64,000 nucleotides of DNA from Mycolicibacter minnesotensis (lineage in GTDB: Bacteria; Actinomycetota; Actinomycetes; Mycobacteriales; Mycobacteriaceae), in NCBI RefSeq assembly GCF_010731755.1, contig NZ_AP022589.1:1860001-1924000 (forward strand), written 5' to 3'. The notes under the pieces are model-generated. The model searched no databases, was not told the DNA's origin, and was given only the letters and a program-made list of their open reading frames with translations. The position numbers were made by a program, and so were the translations under genes. Of the stretch, positions 1-11,309 are shown piece by piece (within the stretch, counting starts at the first letter, position 1; every line of letters starts with the position of its first letter).

Positions 1-841
1 TTCGGTCAATCCCGACATTCCGTTCCAGATCTCTGCGGCCGCCAGCCATGCGATTCAGCCCGACGGCGGGATCCGTGGTGCCTCGACGCTGTCGAACCTG
101 CTGCAGCAGGCCACCGCGCTGCACGAGCAGACCGAACTGCTGGGTCCGGTCAGCGACGACCCGCCCCCGCCGCGGGTGCGGCCCACACCACCGGACGCCG
201 AGGCAGCCGCCGAACGACGCCGGCGGGTGCTCATAGGCCTCGGCGTCGGTGCGGCGGTCATCCTGGTGGCGCTATTGGTGCTCGCCTCGGTGCTCAACCG
301 GATTTTCGGCGACGTCAACGGCCTGGACAAGACCGAGCTCGGCTTGAGCAGCCCTTCGGCGTCGGCGCTGCCCGGGGCCAGTGGGCCTAACGGCATCGTG
401 AAGCCGGTGCAGGTGACGGTCTTCTCCCCCGGCGGCGAGGCAGACCGGCCCCAGGATGCCGGTCTGGCGATCGACGGCAACCCGGCCACCGCCTGGTCGA
501 CGGACACCTACTCCGATCCGGTGCCCTTCCCCAATTTCAAGAACGGCGTCGGACTGATGCTGCAACTGCCCAAGCCCACGGTGATCGGCACCGTCACGCT
601 CAACGTGTCCAGCACAGGAACCCGGGTGGAGCTGCGTTCCTCCTCGACGCCTAAGCCCACCCGGCTCGAAGACACCACCCTGCTGGCCCCGGCGAAGGCG
701 CTGCAGCCCGGTTCCAACAAGATCACCGCGGATTCGTCGACTGCGACCTCCAACCTGCTGGTCTGGATCTCCACGATGGGTAACACCGGCGGAGAGAGCC
801 GCACCCAGATCTCGGAGATCACTGTGCAAGCCGCCTCCTAG
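1..841 (+). CDS. mviN: C-terminal part of MviN/MurJ lipid II flippase-pseudokinase fusion (Rv3910-like), 5' end outside window
   Basis: The reading frame is open from base 2 to a TAG stop at 839-841, so the gene starts to the left of the window. The visible part begins in a segment like the end of the Rv3910 intracellular pseudokinase domain. It continues with a Pro/Arg-rich linker, one strong membrane helix at about 225-310, and an extracytoplasmic domain of about 170 residues with a discoidin-like pattern (Asp-Gly-Asn-Pro-Ala-Thr-Ala-Trp). In mycobacteria this protein couples lipid II export to control by PknB and FhaA; both of those genes are also in this window. The flippase domain itself cannot be seen. 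The identity rests on the C-terminal pattern and on being next to sigM. Confidence 0.9.
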   Translation, partial: SVNPDIPFQISAAASHAIQPDGGIRGASTLSNLLQQATALHEQTELLGPVSDDPPPPRVRPTPPDAEAAAERRRRVLIGLGVGAAVILVALLVLASVLNRIFGDVNGLDKTELGLSSPSASALPGASGPNGIVKPVQVTVFSPGGEADRPQDAGLAIDGNPATAWSTDTYSDPVPFPNFKNGVGLMLQLPKPTVIGTVTLNVSSTGTRVELRSSSTPKPTRLEDTTLLAPAKALQPGSNKITADSSTATSNLLVWISTMGNTGGESRTQISEITVQAAS

Positions 842-905
842 CGGGGTTGTGCACAGGTCTTCGGGGTGAAGTGCCGCCGGGGCCGCCGCTGGTTACTGTC
901 CGCCC

Positions 906-1664
906 ATGGGGCTCCCGGATCGCAGTGACGCCGAGCTGTTGGCCGCACATGTAGCCGGTGACCGCTACGCCTTCGCCGAGCTCTACGGCCGGCACCACCA
1001 CCGGTTACGACGGCTGGCCCGGAGCGCCACCGGGTGCGCTCAGGAGGCCGAGGACGCCCTGCAAGATGCGATGCTGTCGGCACATCGGGCGGCCGGATCG
1101 TTTCGCCACGACGCCGCCGTGGGCAGTTGGCTGCACCGAATCGTGCTGAACGCATGCCTGGATCGGCTGCGTCGCAACAGGCCGGCCTACGTCGAGCTCA
1201 CGGTCGACCATCCGGCCATCGGGGATCGCACCGCCGAGGTGGACACGGCGCTGGTGGTCCGCGCAGCGCTGCGCACGCTGCCGGCCGAGCAGCGGGCCGC
1301 ACTACTCGCCGTCGACATGCAGGGCTACTCGGTCGCCGACGCCGCCCGCAAGTTCGGTGTGCCCCCGGGGACCGTCAAGAGTCGCTGCGCCCGCGGCAGG
1401 GCCCGGCTGGCCGCCCTGCTGGGACAGGCACCCCGCCCGCGCCGCGCCGCCGCCGACCTGTCAGCCCGCAGCCGGTTAGCCTTGGCCGCGGACGGCAGCG
1501 CAGCACTGCGCCTGCCGCCACGACAACGAGTGGAAGCGGCACCATGTCCAGCGAATCGGACGACGAACAGTCCCGGGCCCCCTCCGGGCCACCGGCGCAC
1601 GCAAGCCGCCCGTTACCCCGCTTCAGCCGGATCGCCGCCTGGGCCGGCGGCGCCGCCGCGGTGA
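906..1664 (+). CDS. sigM: ECF RNA polymerase sigma factor SigM
   Basis: This encodes an extracytoplasmic-function sigma factor of 252 residues. Region 2 covers about residues 5-75 (DAMLSAHRAAGSFRHD and SWLHRIVLNACLDRL). Region 4 covers about 118-172, with a helix-turn-helix around YSVADAARKFGVPPGTVKSR. It lies between mviN and trxB as sigM does in M. tuberculosis. In that species SigM acts late in growth and positively affects esx-type secretion genes. The conserved part ends near residue 175. The last 75 or so residues are an Ala/Arg/Pro-rich tail without family similarity that runs 121 bases into rsmA in another frame, which suggests a rearranged sigM-rsmA junction. The true functional C-terminus is therefore uncertain. 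Confidence 0.88.
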   Translation: MGLPDRSDAELLAAHVAGDRYAFAELYGRHHHRLRRLARSATGCAQEAEDALQDAMLSAHRAAGSFRHDAAVGSWLHRIVLNACLDRLRRNRPAYVELTVDHPAIGDRTAEVDTALVVRAALRTLPAEQRAALLAVDMQGYSVADAARKFGVPPGTVKSRCARGRARLAALLGQAPRPRRAAADLSARSRLALAADGSAALRLPPRQRVEAAPCPANRTTNSPGPPPGHRRTQAARYPASAGSPPGPAAPPR

Positions 1665-2053
1665 TCGCGATCGGCGTCGGTACGTCCGCGTTGATCCGCC
1701 TGCCCGGCGACACCGCCAGCGGTCCCCGCACTTTCGACGCCATCACGGTGGAATCGGCGCCCACAGCCGTGCTGCCGCTGTCCGAACCGGAGATCCTCGA
1801 GCTGCTGGATCGCCGCCCGGAGTACGGCCCACTGAGCGACCCGGCGCGCCGCGCCGGGTGCCTGGCCGGGCTGGGTTACCCGGCCTCGACGCAGATCCTC
1901 GGGGCACGTGAGATCACCGTCAACGGACATCCCGGCGTACTCCTGCTGATACCGGACACGCCGGCCGGCAACGTCATCGCGCTCGCGGTGGCTCCGCACT
2001 GCAGTTCCGCGGACACCGGACTACTGGCCGACACAACGGTTCGGCGCCCCTGA
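1544..2053 (+). CDS. rsmA: RsmA-like anti-SigM protein lacking the cytoplasmic anti-sigma domain
   Basis: The product is 169 residues, against about 254 for M. tuberculosis Rv3912. The part present has a 26-residue acidic/Pro N-terminus, one membrane helix at about 30-52, and the extracytoplasmic domain, including the family-like stretches LDRRPEYGPLSDPARR and CLAGLGYPAST and the ending APHCSSADTGLLA. The N-terminal domain of about 90 residues that grips the sigma factor is absent. Only about 120 bases separate the conserved end of sigM from this ATG, so there is no room for it. A GGAAG sequence seven bases upstream could be the ribosome site. The protein probably cannot hold SigM in the usual way. 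It could be a degenerate gene, or the domain may have been lost by deletion. Confidence 0.7.
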   Translation: MSSESDDEQSRAPSGPPAHASRPLPRFSRIAAWAGGAAAVIAIGVGTSALIRLPGDTASGPRTFDAITVESAPTAVLPLSEPEILELLDRRPEYGPLSDPARRAGCLAGLGYPASTQILGAREITVNGHPGVLLLIPDTPAGNVIALAVAPHCSSADTGLLADTTVRRP

Positions 2054-2084
2054 CCCCCGAGCGGGCCCGGCAGTATCGGCGCGG

Positions 2085-2110
2085 GGAACATCGCCGCCTA
2101 CGCTGACGTT
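2085..2110 (+). promoter_or_regulatory. SigH-type promoter of trxB-trxA
   Basis: GGAACA at 2085-2090 and CGTT at 2107-2110 are separated by 16 bases. This matches the mycobacterial SigH pattern (GGAA(C/T)-N16-18-CGTT) that drives trxB2-trxC in M. tuberculosis during thiol and heat stress. The putative -10 lies about 50 bases before the trxB start. The match is by eye; the transcription start is not known. Confidence 0.6.
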
Positions 2111-2161
2111 GCTAGCCCGTGTAAGCAGATCCCGAGCGGATCCGAGAAGAAGAGGCCCTCG

Positions 2162-3151
2162 ATGTCTGAGACACCATCCATCCACGATGTGATCATCATC
2201 GGTTCCGGCCCGGCCGGGTACACCGCGGCGATCTACACCGCCCGGGCACAGCTGGCGCCACTGGTGTTCGAGGGGACGGCATTCGGCGGCGCGTTGATGA
2301 CCACCACGGAAGTGGAGAACTTCCCCGGCTTCCGCAACGGCATCATGGGGCCGGAGCTGATGGACGAGATGCGTGAGCAGGCACTGCGCTTCGGGGCCGA
2401 CCTGCGCATGGAAGACGTCGAGTCAGTGGACCTGGACGCGCCGATCAAGACCGTCGTCACCGCCGATGGCGAGACGCATCGGGCGCGTGCGGTGATCCTG
2501 GCCATGGGCGCGGCGGCCCGCTACCTGAACATCCCCGGTGAGCAGGAGCTGCTCGGCCGCGGGGTGAGTTCGTGTGCCACCTGCGACGGTTTCTTCTTCC
2601 GCGACCAGGACATCGCCGTGATCGGCGGCGGCGACTCCGCCATGGAAGAGGCCACCTTCTTGACCCGCTTCGCCCGCAGCGTGACGCTGGTGCACCGTCG
2701 CGACGAGTTCCGCGCGTCGAAGATCATGCTCAACCGGGCCCGCGACAACGACAAGATCCGGTTCCTGACCAACAGCGTGCCGGTGGCAGTGGAGGGTGCG
2801 GCGACGGTGACCGGCCTGCGGGTGCGCGACACCGAGACCGGCGCCGAAACCACCCTCCCGGTTACCGGCGTGTTCGTCGCCATCGGCCACGATCCCCGTT
2901 CGGAGCTGGTACGCGACGCGGTCGAGCTGGATCCGGAAGGCTACGTCGTGGTGCAGCAGCCGGGCTCGCGCACCTCGTTGGAAGGAGTGTTCGCCGCCGG
3001 TGATCTGGTGGATCACACCTACCGGCAAGCGATCACCGCCGCCGGAACGGGTTGCGCAGCCGCGATCGACGCCGAACGCTGGCTGGCAGAATCAGAAGAA
3101 GCCACCACCTATGACAGCGGTACCGAAACCTTGATGGGAGCACCTCAGTGA
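2162..3151 (+). CDS. trxB: Thioredoxin reductase
   Basis: This is a cytoplasmic FAD/NADPH flavoprotein that reduces thioredoxin. The 329 residues show the FAD-binding [15 protein letters not shown] near residue 14, the redox pair Cys138-Ala-Thr-Cys141, the NADPH-binding [10 protein letters not shown], and the C-terminal FAD motif GVFAAGDL. The length is typical for low-molecular-weight reductases. The ATG follows a purine-rich stretch (GAGAAGAAGAGG). The stop overlaps the start of trxA by four bases (GTGA), so reductase and substrate are translationally coupled. A SigH-type promoter lies upstream. Confidence 0.98.
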   Translation: MSETPSIHDVIIIGSGPAGYTAAIYTARAQLAPLVFEGTAFGGALMTTTEVENFPGFRNGIMGPELMDEMREQALRFGADLRMEDVESVDLDAPIKTVVTADGETHRARAVILAMGAAARYLNIPGEQELLGRGVSSCATCDGFFFRDQDIAVIGGGDSAMEEATFLTRFARSVTLVHRRDEFRASKIMLNRARDNDKIRFLTNSVPVAVEGAATVTGLRVRDTETGAETTLPVTGVFVAIGHDPRSELVRDAVELDPEGYVVVQQPGSRTSLEGVFAAGDLVDHTYRQAITAAGTGCAAAIDAERWLAESEEATTYDSGTETLMGAPQ

Positions 3152-3480
3152 GCGACAACCACAGCACGGTGACCGTTTCCGACGCCACCTTCGCCGACGA
3201 CGTCCTGGCCAGCAGCACACCGGTGCTGGTCGACTTCTGGGCGACGTGGTGCGGCCCCTGCAAGATGGTCGCACCGGTCCTCGAGGAGATCGCCGCCGAG
3301 CAGGCCGGCAAGCTCACCGTCGCCAAGATCGATGTGGACGCCAATCCGAACACCGCGCAGGACTTCAACGTGGTCTCGATTCCCACCCTGATCCTGTTCA
3401 AGGACGGGCAGCCGGTGAAGCGGATCGTGGGCGCCAAGGGCAAGGCTGCGCTACTGCGGGAGCTCGCTGACGCCACCTAG
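3148..3480 (+). CDS. trxA: Thioredoxin (TrxC of M. tuberculosis)
   Basis: A 110-residue thioredoxin with the active site Trp-Cys-Gly-Pro-Cys-Lys near residue 34 and the cis-proline motif [10 protein letters not shown]. It reduces disulfides of cytoplasmic targets using electrons from TrxB, whose gene it overlaps by four bases. The GTG start inside the trxB stop is preferred because the protein then begins just before the thioredoxin fold. A short hairpin with a T-rich tail follows the stop and separates the pair from cwlM. Confidence 0.98.
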   Translation: MSDNHSTVTVSDATFADDVLASSTPVLVDFWATWCGPCKMVAPVLEEIAAEQAGKLTVAKIDVDANPNTAQDFNVVSIPTLILFKDGQPVKRIVGAKGKAALLRELADAT

Positions 3481-3516
3481 CGATTCCCGGCACGTCGTGA
3501 CGGGCTTGTGACCGTC

Positions 3517-3539
3517 GGCTCTTCGGAGCCCGTTTGTTG
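3517..3539 (+). terminator. Probable Rho-independent terminator after trxA
   Basis: GGCTC, a TTCG tetraloop and GAGCC form a five-pair hairpin at 3517-3530, followed by a T-rich tail (CGTTTGTTG). It lies 37 bases past the trxA stop and 120 bases before cwlM. The stem is short but the tetraloop is stabilising. Confidence 0.5.
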
Positions 3540-3649
3540 CCTTGCCGTTTTCGAAAAATGGCTCGGGATCTGAGACAATTCTGGCTAATCTGCTGGCGAA
3601 CACCCGCTACGGTTCCACCGCCAACAGCGTCAACCGGAAGGGCTCACTC

Positions 3650-4870
3650 ATGTCGGGTCGGCATCGCGGGACCGAGCAGGGCCTGCGTCGTGGTGACCGC
3701 AGTGGTGCCGTGGTGGAGATCCGGGTTGCGCTGGCCTCGTTGGGCCTGGTGGACAGCCCCGATGCGGACTTGACTACGGGCAAACACGTCGCGCTGGATG
3801 TCTTCGACGACGACCTGGACCAGGCGGTGCGCGCCTTTCAGCAGCAGCGTGGGCTATTGGTGGACGGCATCATCGGCCAGGCCACCTATCGCGCGCTCAA
3901 GGAGGCGTCCTACCGTCTGGGCGCGCGCATTCTCAATCATCAGTTCGGTGCGCCGATGTATGGCGACGACGTGGCTACCCTGCAAGCCCGTCTCCAGGAT
4001 CTGGGCTTCTACACCGGCCTGGTGGACGGCTACTTCGGTATACAGACGCACAACGCGCTGGCCTCCTATCAGCGCGAGTACGGTCTGTACGCCGACGGCA
4101 TCTGCGGGCCAGAAACGTTGCGTTCCTTGAACTTCCTGGCCTCCCGGGTCAGCGGCGGCTCGCCGCACGCGATCCGCGAAGAGGAGTTGGTGCGTCGCTC
4201 TGGACCCCGATTGTCCGGGAAGCGCATCGTCATCGACCCCGGCCGTGGCGGCCGTGACCACGGGCTGATCATCCAGACGCCGTCGGGACCGATCAGCGAA
4301 GCAGATATCTTGTGGGACTTGGCCAGTCGCTTGGAAGGCCGGATGACGGCCATCGGTATGGATACCTTCCTGTCCCGCCCCAGTGGCCGCAACCCGTCGG
4401 ACGCCGAGCGCGCCGCGACCTCCAATGCTGTGGGCGCGGACTTGATGATCAGCCTGCGCTGCGCCACCCACGTCAGCCCCGCGGCAAACGGGGTAGCGTC
4501 CTTCCACTTCGGCAACTCGCATGGTTCGGTTTCCACCATCGGCCGCAACCTGGCGGACTTCATTCAGCGAGAGATCGTGGCCCGCACCGGGTTACAGGAC
4601 TGCAGGGCTCATGGCCGCACCTGGGACCTGCTGCGCCTGACGCGGATGCCCACCGTCGAGGTGGATGTCGGTTACATCACCAGCCCACGTGATCGCACGA
4701 TGCTGGCCTCTCCGGCGACTCGCGATGCGATCGCCGAAGGCATGCTGGCGGCGGTCAAGCGCCTGTATCTGCTCGGCAAGAACGACCGGCCCACCGGAAC
4801 CTTCACGTTCGCCGAACTGCTTGCCCATGAGCTGTCGGTCGAACGGACCGGTCCGCTCGGCGGTTCCTGA
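3650..4870 (+). CDS. cwlM: CwlM, regulator of peptidoglycan precursor synthesis (amidase-like pseudo-enzyme)
   Basis: The 406 residues equal the length of M. tuberculosis CwlM when the ATG at 3650 is used, so upstream in-frame starts were rejected. Two peptidoglycan-binding repeats (about 15-90 and 100-165) precede an N-acetylmuramoyl-L-alanine amidase 3 domain (about 187-375). The first zinc-ligand motif of active amidases, DPGHGG, reads DPGRGG here (Arg199). This fits the established view that CwlM is not a secreted hydrolase but a cytoplasmic activator of MurA. CwlM is phosphorylated by PknB and also interacts with FhaA and MurJ, all encoded in this window. There is no signal peptide. Confidence 0.95.
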   Translation: MSGRHRGTEQGLRRGDRSGAVVEIRVALASLGLVDSPDADLTTGKHVALDVFDDDLDQAVRAFQQQRGLLVDGIIGQATYRALKEASYRLGARILNHQFGAPMYGDDVATLQARLQDLGFYTGLVDGYFGIQTHNALASYQREYGLYADGICGPETLRSLNFLASRVSGGSPHAIREEELVRRSGPRLSGKRIVIDPGRGGRDHGLIIQTPSGPISEADILWDLASRLEGRMTAIGMDTFLSRPSGRNPSDAERAATSNAVGADLMISLRCATHVSPAANGVASFHFGNSHGSVSTIGRNLADFIQREIVARTGLQDCRAHGRTWDLLRLTRMPTVEVDVGYITSPRDRTMLASPATRDAIAEGMLAAVKRLYLLGKNDRPTGTFTFAELLAHELSVERTGPLGGS

Positions 4871-4880
4871 CTTTCGCTGT

Positions 4881-5684
4881 TCAGCGAGGCTCGACGCAGG
4901 AGAGCCAGAGCTGGGACCGCCGCATGGACCCCGCCACACGGCCAGACGCCGCCGAAGCACCCGCTCCGATCGGCTGCTCCAACTGTGCCCTCTCCAACAG
5001 CAGCTCCAGCGCCGCCTCCACCTCGGCCTTCCAACCCAACCCCTTGTCGAGTTCCAGGCGCAGCCTAGGGAAGTAGCGGTGTGGCGCCACGACGGTGAAG
5101 CCGACCTCCGTCAAGAAGTCCGCGGCGATGATGCAGTGCTCGACCGAACAGTCCCCCACGGCTTCCAGCACCGGAGCGACGTCGGGAGGGACGACATCGC
5201 GTCCGGCACGGCACGCATCCAATAATTCCGAGACCGCCGGCGTACGGCCGAAGGCTTCCAGTGCCCGGACGCCGCGTCGCATCAGCTCGTCGACAACCCG
5301 GGAGATCAGTTCCCCCGGCAGCCCGTCGGCCATGGGTGTCGGGTCAACACCCATCGACGTCAGCAGCACGGCGTCCGCCGACACCGGCCCCGTCGGAAAC
5401 CGCTGCGCCCGCGGCACGGCACGAGGCGGGGCGTAGAGCACGTAGCCGAGGCATTCTGGGTCTCCGATTCCGCGGGTCGCGGGAGACGGCGTCGCCACCT
5501 GTCCGCAGGTCCCCCACTCCAACATGACCATCGACAGCCAGGCTTCTTTGTCGAACTCCGGGTCCGACAGGTGATCGTCGTGGCCGAGGGTGGCCGGATC
5601 GACTTCCCAGAACACACACCGGCGTGCGTGCTTGGGTAGCTGCTCGAAACCCTCGAGCCTCAGGGGTGCGATGCGGACAGACAC
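4881..5684 (-). CDS. GNAT-like acetyltransferase family protein (Rv3916c-like)
   Basis: A 267-residue soluble protein in the position of Rv3916c, convergent with cwlM (10 bases between stops). The stretch around LTSMGVDPTPMADGLPGELISRVVDELMRRGVRALEAFG looks like the acetyl-CoA-binding part of a GNAT fold. The last 60 residues are an alpha-helical tail (AEVEAALELLLERAQ). The substrate is unknown. It is separated from parB by about 220 bases, so it probably has its own promoter. Confidence 0.75.
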   Translation of the reverse strand: MSVRIAPLRLEGFEQLPKHARRCVFWEVDPATLGHDDHLSDPEFDKEAWLSMVMLEWGTCGQVATPSPATRGIGDPECLGYVLYAPPRAVPRAQRFPTGPVSADAVLLTSMGVDPTPMADGLPGELISRVVDELMRRGVRALEAFGRTPAVSELLDACRAGRDVVPPDVAPVLEAVGDCSVEHCIIAADFLTEVGFTVVAPHRYFPRLRLELDKGLGWKAEVEAALELLLERAQLEQPIGAGASAASGRVAGSMRRSQLWLSCVEPR

Positions 5685-5852
5685 TGGACTCCCGGTCTCA
5701 ACCCGTGCTGCCGCCGACGACAGCCCCTTAAGGATAGGAGGGCAGACCCACCGGACGCCACGTTCTGCGCAGTTTGGTCGGTCAAAACCTCGAAAATGCG
5801 AAAGCTACTGCTACCTAACATCATTCACGTCTCCCACCCGGCTCGCCTCGCG

Positions 5853-5872
5853 TTACCGTCACAGTGACGTAA
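5853..5872. repeat. Imperfect inverted repeat between the Rv3916c-like gene and parB
   Basis: TTACCGTCAC and GTGACGTAA face each other around a single A. The right arm lacks one G. It lies in the 224-base gap upstream of the Rv3916c-like gene and downstream of parB. It could be an operator for the Rv3916c-like gene, a terminator stem for parB, or chance. Confidence 0.3.
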
Positions 5873-5908
5873 TGGCCGTGTGGCCCTGGACCTGGGCACA
5901 CATCGCCT

Positions 5909-6915
5909 TTAGGGGGTGTTCGAGTCCATCATCGCGACGATCCGCTGCAGATCGTCGACGGACCCGAATTCGACCACGATCTTGCCTTTACGCTTGCCCA
6001 GACTGACCGTCACCCGGGTGTCGTAGGTAGTCGACAGCCGCTCCGCCACGTCCTGCAGGCCGGGCATCTGGATGGGCTTGCGTCGCGGTGCCACCGGCGT
6101 CGGGGTACCCGCGCGGTTGGCCAGGGTGACCGCCTCCTCAGTGGCGCGCACGGACAGACCCTCGGCGACGATCCGGGCGGCGAGCGCCTCCTGTGCCTCC
6201 GACCCCGCCTCCAGCGACAGCAACGCGCGCGCGTGGCCGGCCGACAGAACGCCGGCGGCGACCCGCCGCTGGACGGCGATCGGCAGGCGAAGCAGCCGGA
6301 TCATGTTGGTCACCAAGGGGCGCGACCGGCCGATGCGCGTCGCGAGTTCTTCGTGGGTCACGCCGAACTCGTCCAGCAGCTGCTGATATGCGGCCGCTTC
6401 TTCCAACGGGTTCAACTGCACCCGGTGGATGTTCTCCAGCAGCGCGTCGCGTAGGAGGTTGTCGTCCTCCGTCTCCCGGACGATGGCCGGGATGGTCTCC
6501 AGCCCGGCCTGCTGCGAAGCCCGCCAACGCCGCTCCCCCATGACCAGTTGGTACCGGGGCGCACCCGGTGCAGCACCGGGCACAGCCCGCACCACGATGG
6601 GCTGCATGAGCCCGAATTCCCGAATCGAGTGGACCAGCTCGGCGAGCGCCTCGTCGTCGAACACCTGGCGGGGCTGACGCGGGTTGGGCTCGATCTCCGA
6701 CGGCCGGATCTCCCGGTACACCGCACCGACGTCGGTGGCGGCCGCAGTAGGCGCGCTGCCCAGACCACCCAGGACCACATCGGCGGCGGCGGCGCCCATA
6801 CGCGGTCCCATGCCCGCACCGCGGTCTGCCTGGGCGTCACCACCCTCGCCCGGGCCCGTCGGGATCAGAGAGGCCAGGCCGCGGCCCAAGCCGCCTTTCT
6901 TACGCGACGGTCCGG

Positions 6916-6919
<4 letters not shown>
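5909..6919 (-). CDS. parB: Chromosome partitioning protein ParB
   Basis: A 336-residue CTP-dependent DNA clamp that loads at parS and organises the origin for segregation. The N-terminus ([12 protein letters not shown]) is the ParA-interacting peptide. Around residues 65-160 are the [14 protein letters not shown] box, GLMQPIVVR and the CTP-binding motif GERRWRAS. A helix-turn-helix ([23 protein letters not shown]) follows, with a C-terminal dimer domain. It overlaps parA by four bases. Three parS sites are within 3 kb upstream. Confidence 0.97.
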
Positions 6920-9309
<2,390 letters not shown>

Positions 9310-9363
9310 CTCGTCTCCCTCCGTGCCCGGCGGCTCGCGCGCCGGTTGGCTTGTCGCGGTCGA

Positions 9364-10461
9364 TTACCGCTTACGTTTCTTCGGCTTGGCTCCGGCGCCT
9401 TGGCGCGCACCTCGTGCGGCGGGGCGACCGGCGTTGCGCTTAGCGGCCTCGGTCTTGCCGGGCTCGGCGACGCTCGCCTCGATAGCTTCCGACTCCACCG
9501 CCAGCGCCTCGTCATCGACCGCCGCTTCCACCGCACGTGCACCGCGCTTCGGCTTCGCACCCGGCGCGGGAGCGTTCGCTGCCCGGCGCCGTAGCGCCTC
9601 GTCCTTCTTGGCCTCTTCCTCTTTGGCGATCAGGCCGAACACGTAGTGCTGCTGGCCGAAGGTCCAGATGTTGTTGGAGAACCAGTACAGGATGATCGCC
9701 AGCGGCAAGAACGGCCCACCGACCACAACGCCCAAGGGGAAGACGTAGAGGGCCAGCTTGTTCATCATCGCGGTCTGCGGGTTGGCCGCGGCCTCGGGAC
9801 TCTGTCGCGCCACCGAAGCCCGACTGTTGAAGTACGTGGCGATGCCCGCCGCGATCATGATCGGGACCCCGACGGCGATCACCGACACTCGGTTGAACTC
9901 AGCGAAAGCGTCCAGGCCGGTGCGCTGGATCATCGTCGCGCCCAGGGGTGCACCCAACAGATTCGCGTCGAGGAAGTTGCCGACATCGGCAGCGCTGAAG
10001 AAGTAGTTGCCCAACTGACGGTTCAGGTCCGGAGACAGGCCCAACTGCCCGATTCCGGTGCTGGTCCGGTTGAACGACCGCAGCACATGGAACAGACCCA
10101 GGAAGACCGGCACCTGGGCCAGCATCGGCAGACACCCCAGGATCGGGTTGAAGCCATGCTCGCGCTGGAGCTTCTGCATCTCCAGCGCCATCTTCTGACG
10201 GTCCTTGCCGTACTTCTTCTGCAATGCCTTGATCTGAGGCTGCAGCTCCTGCATCTGCCGGGTGGTCCGGATCTGCTTAACGAACGGCTTATAGAGAAGC
10301 GCTCGCAGCGTGAACACCAGGAACACCACCGCCAGCGCCCAGGTGAAGAAGTTGGATGGGCCAAGTAGAAGACCAAAAGCCTTGTACCACAACCACATAA
10401 TGCCCGAGACCGGGTAGTACACGTAGTCCAGGCTGCCCGGATCAAAGGACACGGTATTCAC
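9364..10461 (-). CDS. yidC: Membrane protein insertase YidC
   Basis: A 365-residue Oxa1/YidC-type insertase that places proteins in the inner membrane with or without SecYEG. Hydrophobic segments occur near residues 20-50, 100-125, 175-200, 235-255 and 260-280. The cytoplasmic helical hairpin [19 protein letters not shown] is typical, and a highly basic Lys/Arg/Ala tail after residue 290 could contact ribosomes. It overlaps yidD by 20 bases in the conserved rpmH-rnpA-yidD-yidC cluster. Confidence 0.96.
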   Translation of the reverse strand: MNTVSFDPGSLDYVYYPVSGIMWLWYKAFGLLLGPSNFFTWALAVVFLVFTLRALLYKPFVKQIRTTRQMQELQPQIKALQKKYGKDRQKMALEMQKLQREHGFNPILGCLPMLAQVPVFLGLFHVLRSFNRTSTGIGQLGLSPDLNRQLGNYFFSAADVGNFLDANLLGAPLGATMIQRTGLDAFAEFNRVSVIAVGVPIMIAAGIATYFNSRASVARQSPEAAANPQTAMMNKLALYVFPLGVVVGGPFLPLAIILYWFSNNIWTFGQQHYVFGLIAKEEEAKKDEALRRRAANAPAPGAKPKRGARAVEAAVDDEALAVESEAIEASVAEPGKTEAAKRNAGRPAARGARQGAGAKPKKRKR

Positions 10462-10765
10462 CCTCCGATAGGTTGTCGTGCTTGTTCAGGGTGCGTCCGG
10501 TCTGGCAGCCGCATGCGACAACCCCCTCGGACCGCTCGGGAATCGGGTCCCAGCCGCCTTGATGCCACGGGCCACACTTCGCCAGTCGCACTGCCGCCAG
10601 CCAACCGCCCCGGATCAGCCCGTACTCCGTCAACGCCTCGACGGCGTATTGACTGCAGGTGGGCATAAAGCGACAACTGGGCAGCCGCAGCGGAGAGATC
10701 AGATTCCGGTACAGGTCGATGATGAAGACCAGTCCACGTACCGGCGCGACTGCGACAGACCGCAT
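10442..10765 (-). CDS. yidD: Membrane protein insertion efficiency factor YidD
   Basis: A 107-residue protein with the YidD signature: [20 protein letters not shown] and [10 protein letters not shown], followed by [16 protein letters not shown]. YidD is a small membrane-associated helper of YidC. It shares one base with the rnpA stop and overlaps yidC by 20 bases, so the genes are translated together. Confidence 0.95.
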   Translation of the reverse strand: MRSVAVAPVRGLVFIIDLYRNLISPLRLPSCRFMPTCSQYAVEALTEYGLIRGGWLAAVRLAKCGPWHQGGWDPIPERSEGVVACGCQTGRTLNKHDNLSEGEYRVL

Positions 10766-11148
10766 CAGCGCACCGCACCGCTGGTCCGGCGGATCGAGCG
10801 CAAACCCGCCCGCAACTGTCCACCGAGAGCTTCCGAGGTCGCGTTGCTACTGCCAGGCAGTGCGCGAATCACCAGTTGCTCGCAGGGTTCCAGATCGGCG
10901 AGGACGTCGCGCGCCACATGACGCAGTCGCCTGGCCACCCGATGCCGGGTCACCGCTGGCCCTACGGACTTGGCGATGATCAACCCGACCCTAGGCGGAA
11001 TTGCGGTCGACGAATCGAGCGCCGACGGCTCGGGCGTATCCGTCCGTCGGTCGTAGATGACGAGATCGGGCTGTACTGCCCTTCGGCCATGCCTGACCGT
11101 TGCACCGAAGTCGGCCGATCGTCTCATCCGGTACTGAGCCGGGAGCAC
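10765..11148 (-). CDS. rnpA: Ribonuclease P protein component
   Basis: A 127-residue basic protein with [16 protein letters not shown] at the N-terminus and the RNase P motif [20 protein letters not shown] near residue 73. It supports the catalytic RNA that matures tRNA 5' ends. It is 17 bases downstream of rpmH. Confidence 0.96.
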   Translation of the reverse strand: MLPAQYRMRRSADFGATVRHGRRAVQPDLVIYDRRTDTPEPSALDSSTAIPPRVGLIIAKSVGPAVTRHRVARRLRHVARDVLADLEPCEQLVIRALPGSSNATSEALGGQLRAGLRSIRRTSGAVR

Positions 11149-11165
11149 CGCCGAACTGCCTGTGC

Positions 11166-11309
11166 TCAGGCAGTCAGCGAGCGACGGCCCTTGCTACGCC
11201 GGGCGGTGACGATGGCACGGCCGGCACGGGTCCGCATCCGCAACCGAAACCCGTGCACCCGGGCCCGACGACGGTTGTTGGGCTGGAAGGTCCGCTTGCC
11301 CTTGGCCAC
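11166..11309 (-). CDS. rpmH: 50S ribosomal protein L34
   Basis: A 47-residue basic ribosomal protein beginning [14 protein letters not shown] and ending Lys-Gly-Arg-Arg-Ser-Leu-Thr-Ala. It uses a GTG start, placed by an AAGGAGA ribosome site seven bases upstream. It is the first gene of the leftward rpmH-rnpA-yidD-yidC group, divergent from dnaA. Confidence 0.97.
   Translation of the reverse strand: MAKGKRTFQPNNRRRARVHGFRLRMRTRAGRAIVTARRSKGRRSLTA

Noticed and set aside
1034..2053. 339-codon plus-strand frame joining rsmA to an upstream extension
   Set aside because: The extension overlaps sigM in another frame and is Arg/Gly-rich without an anti-sigma pattern, so it does not supply the missing domain.
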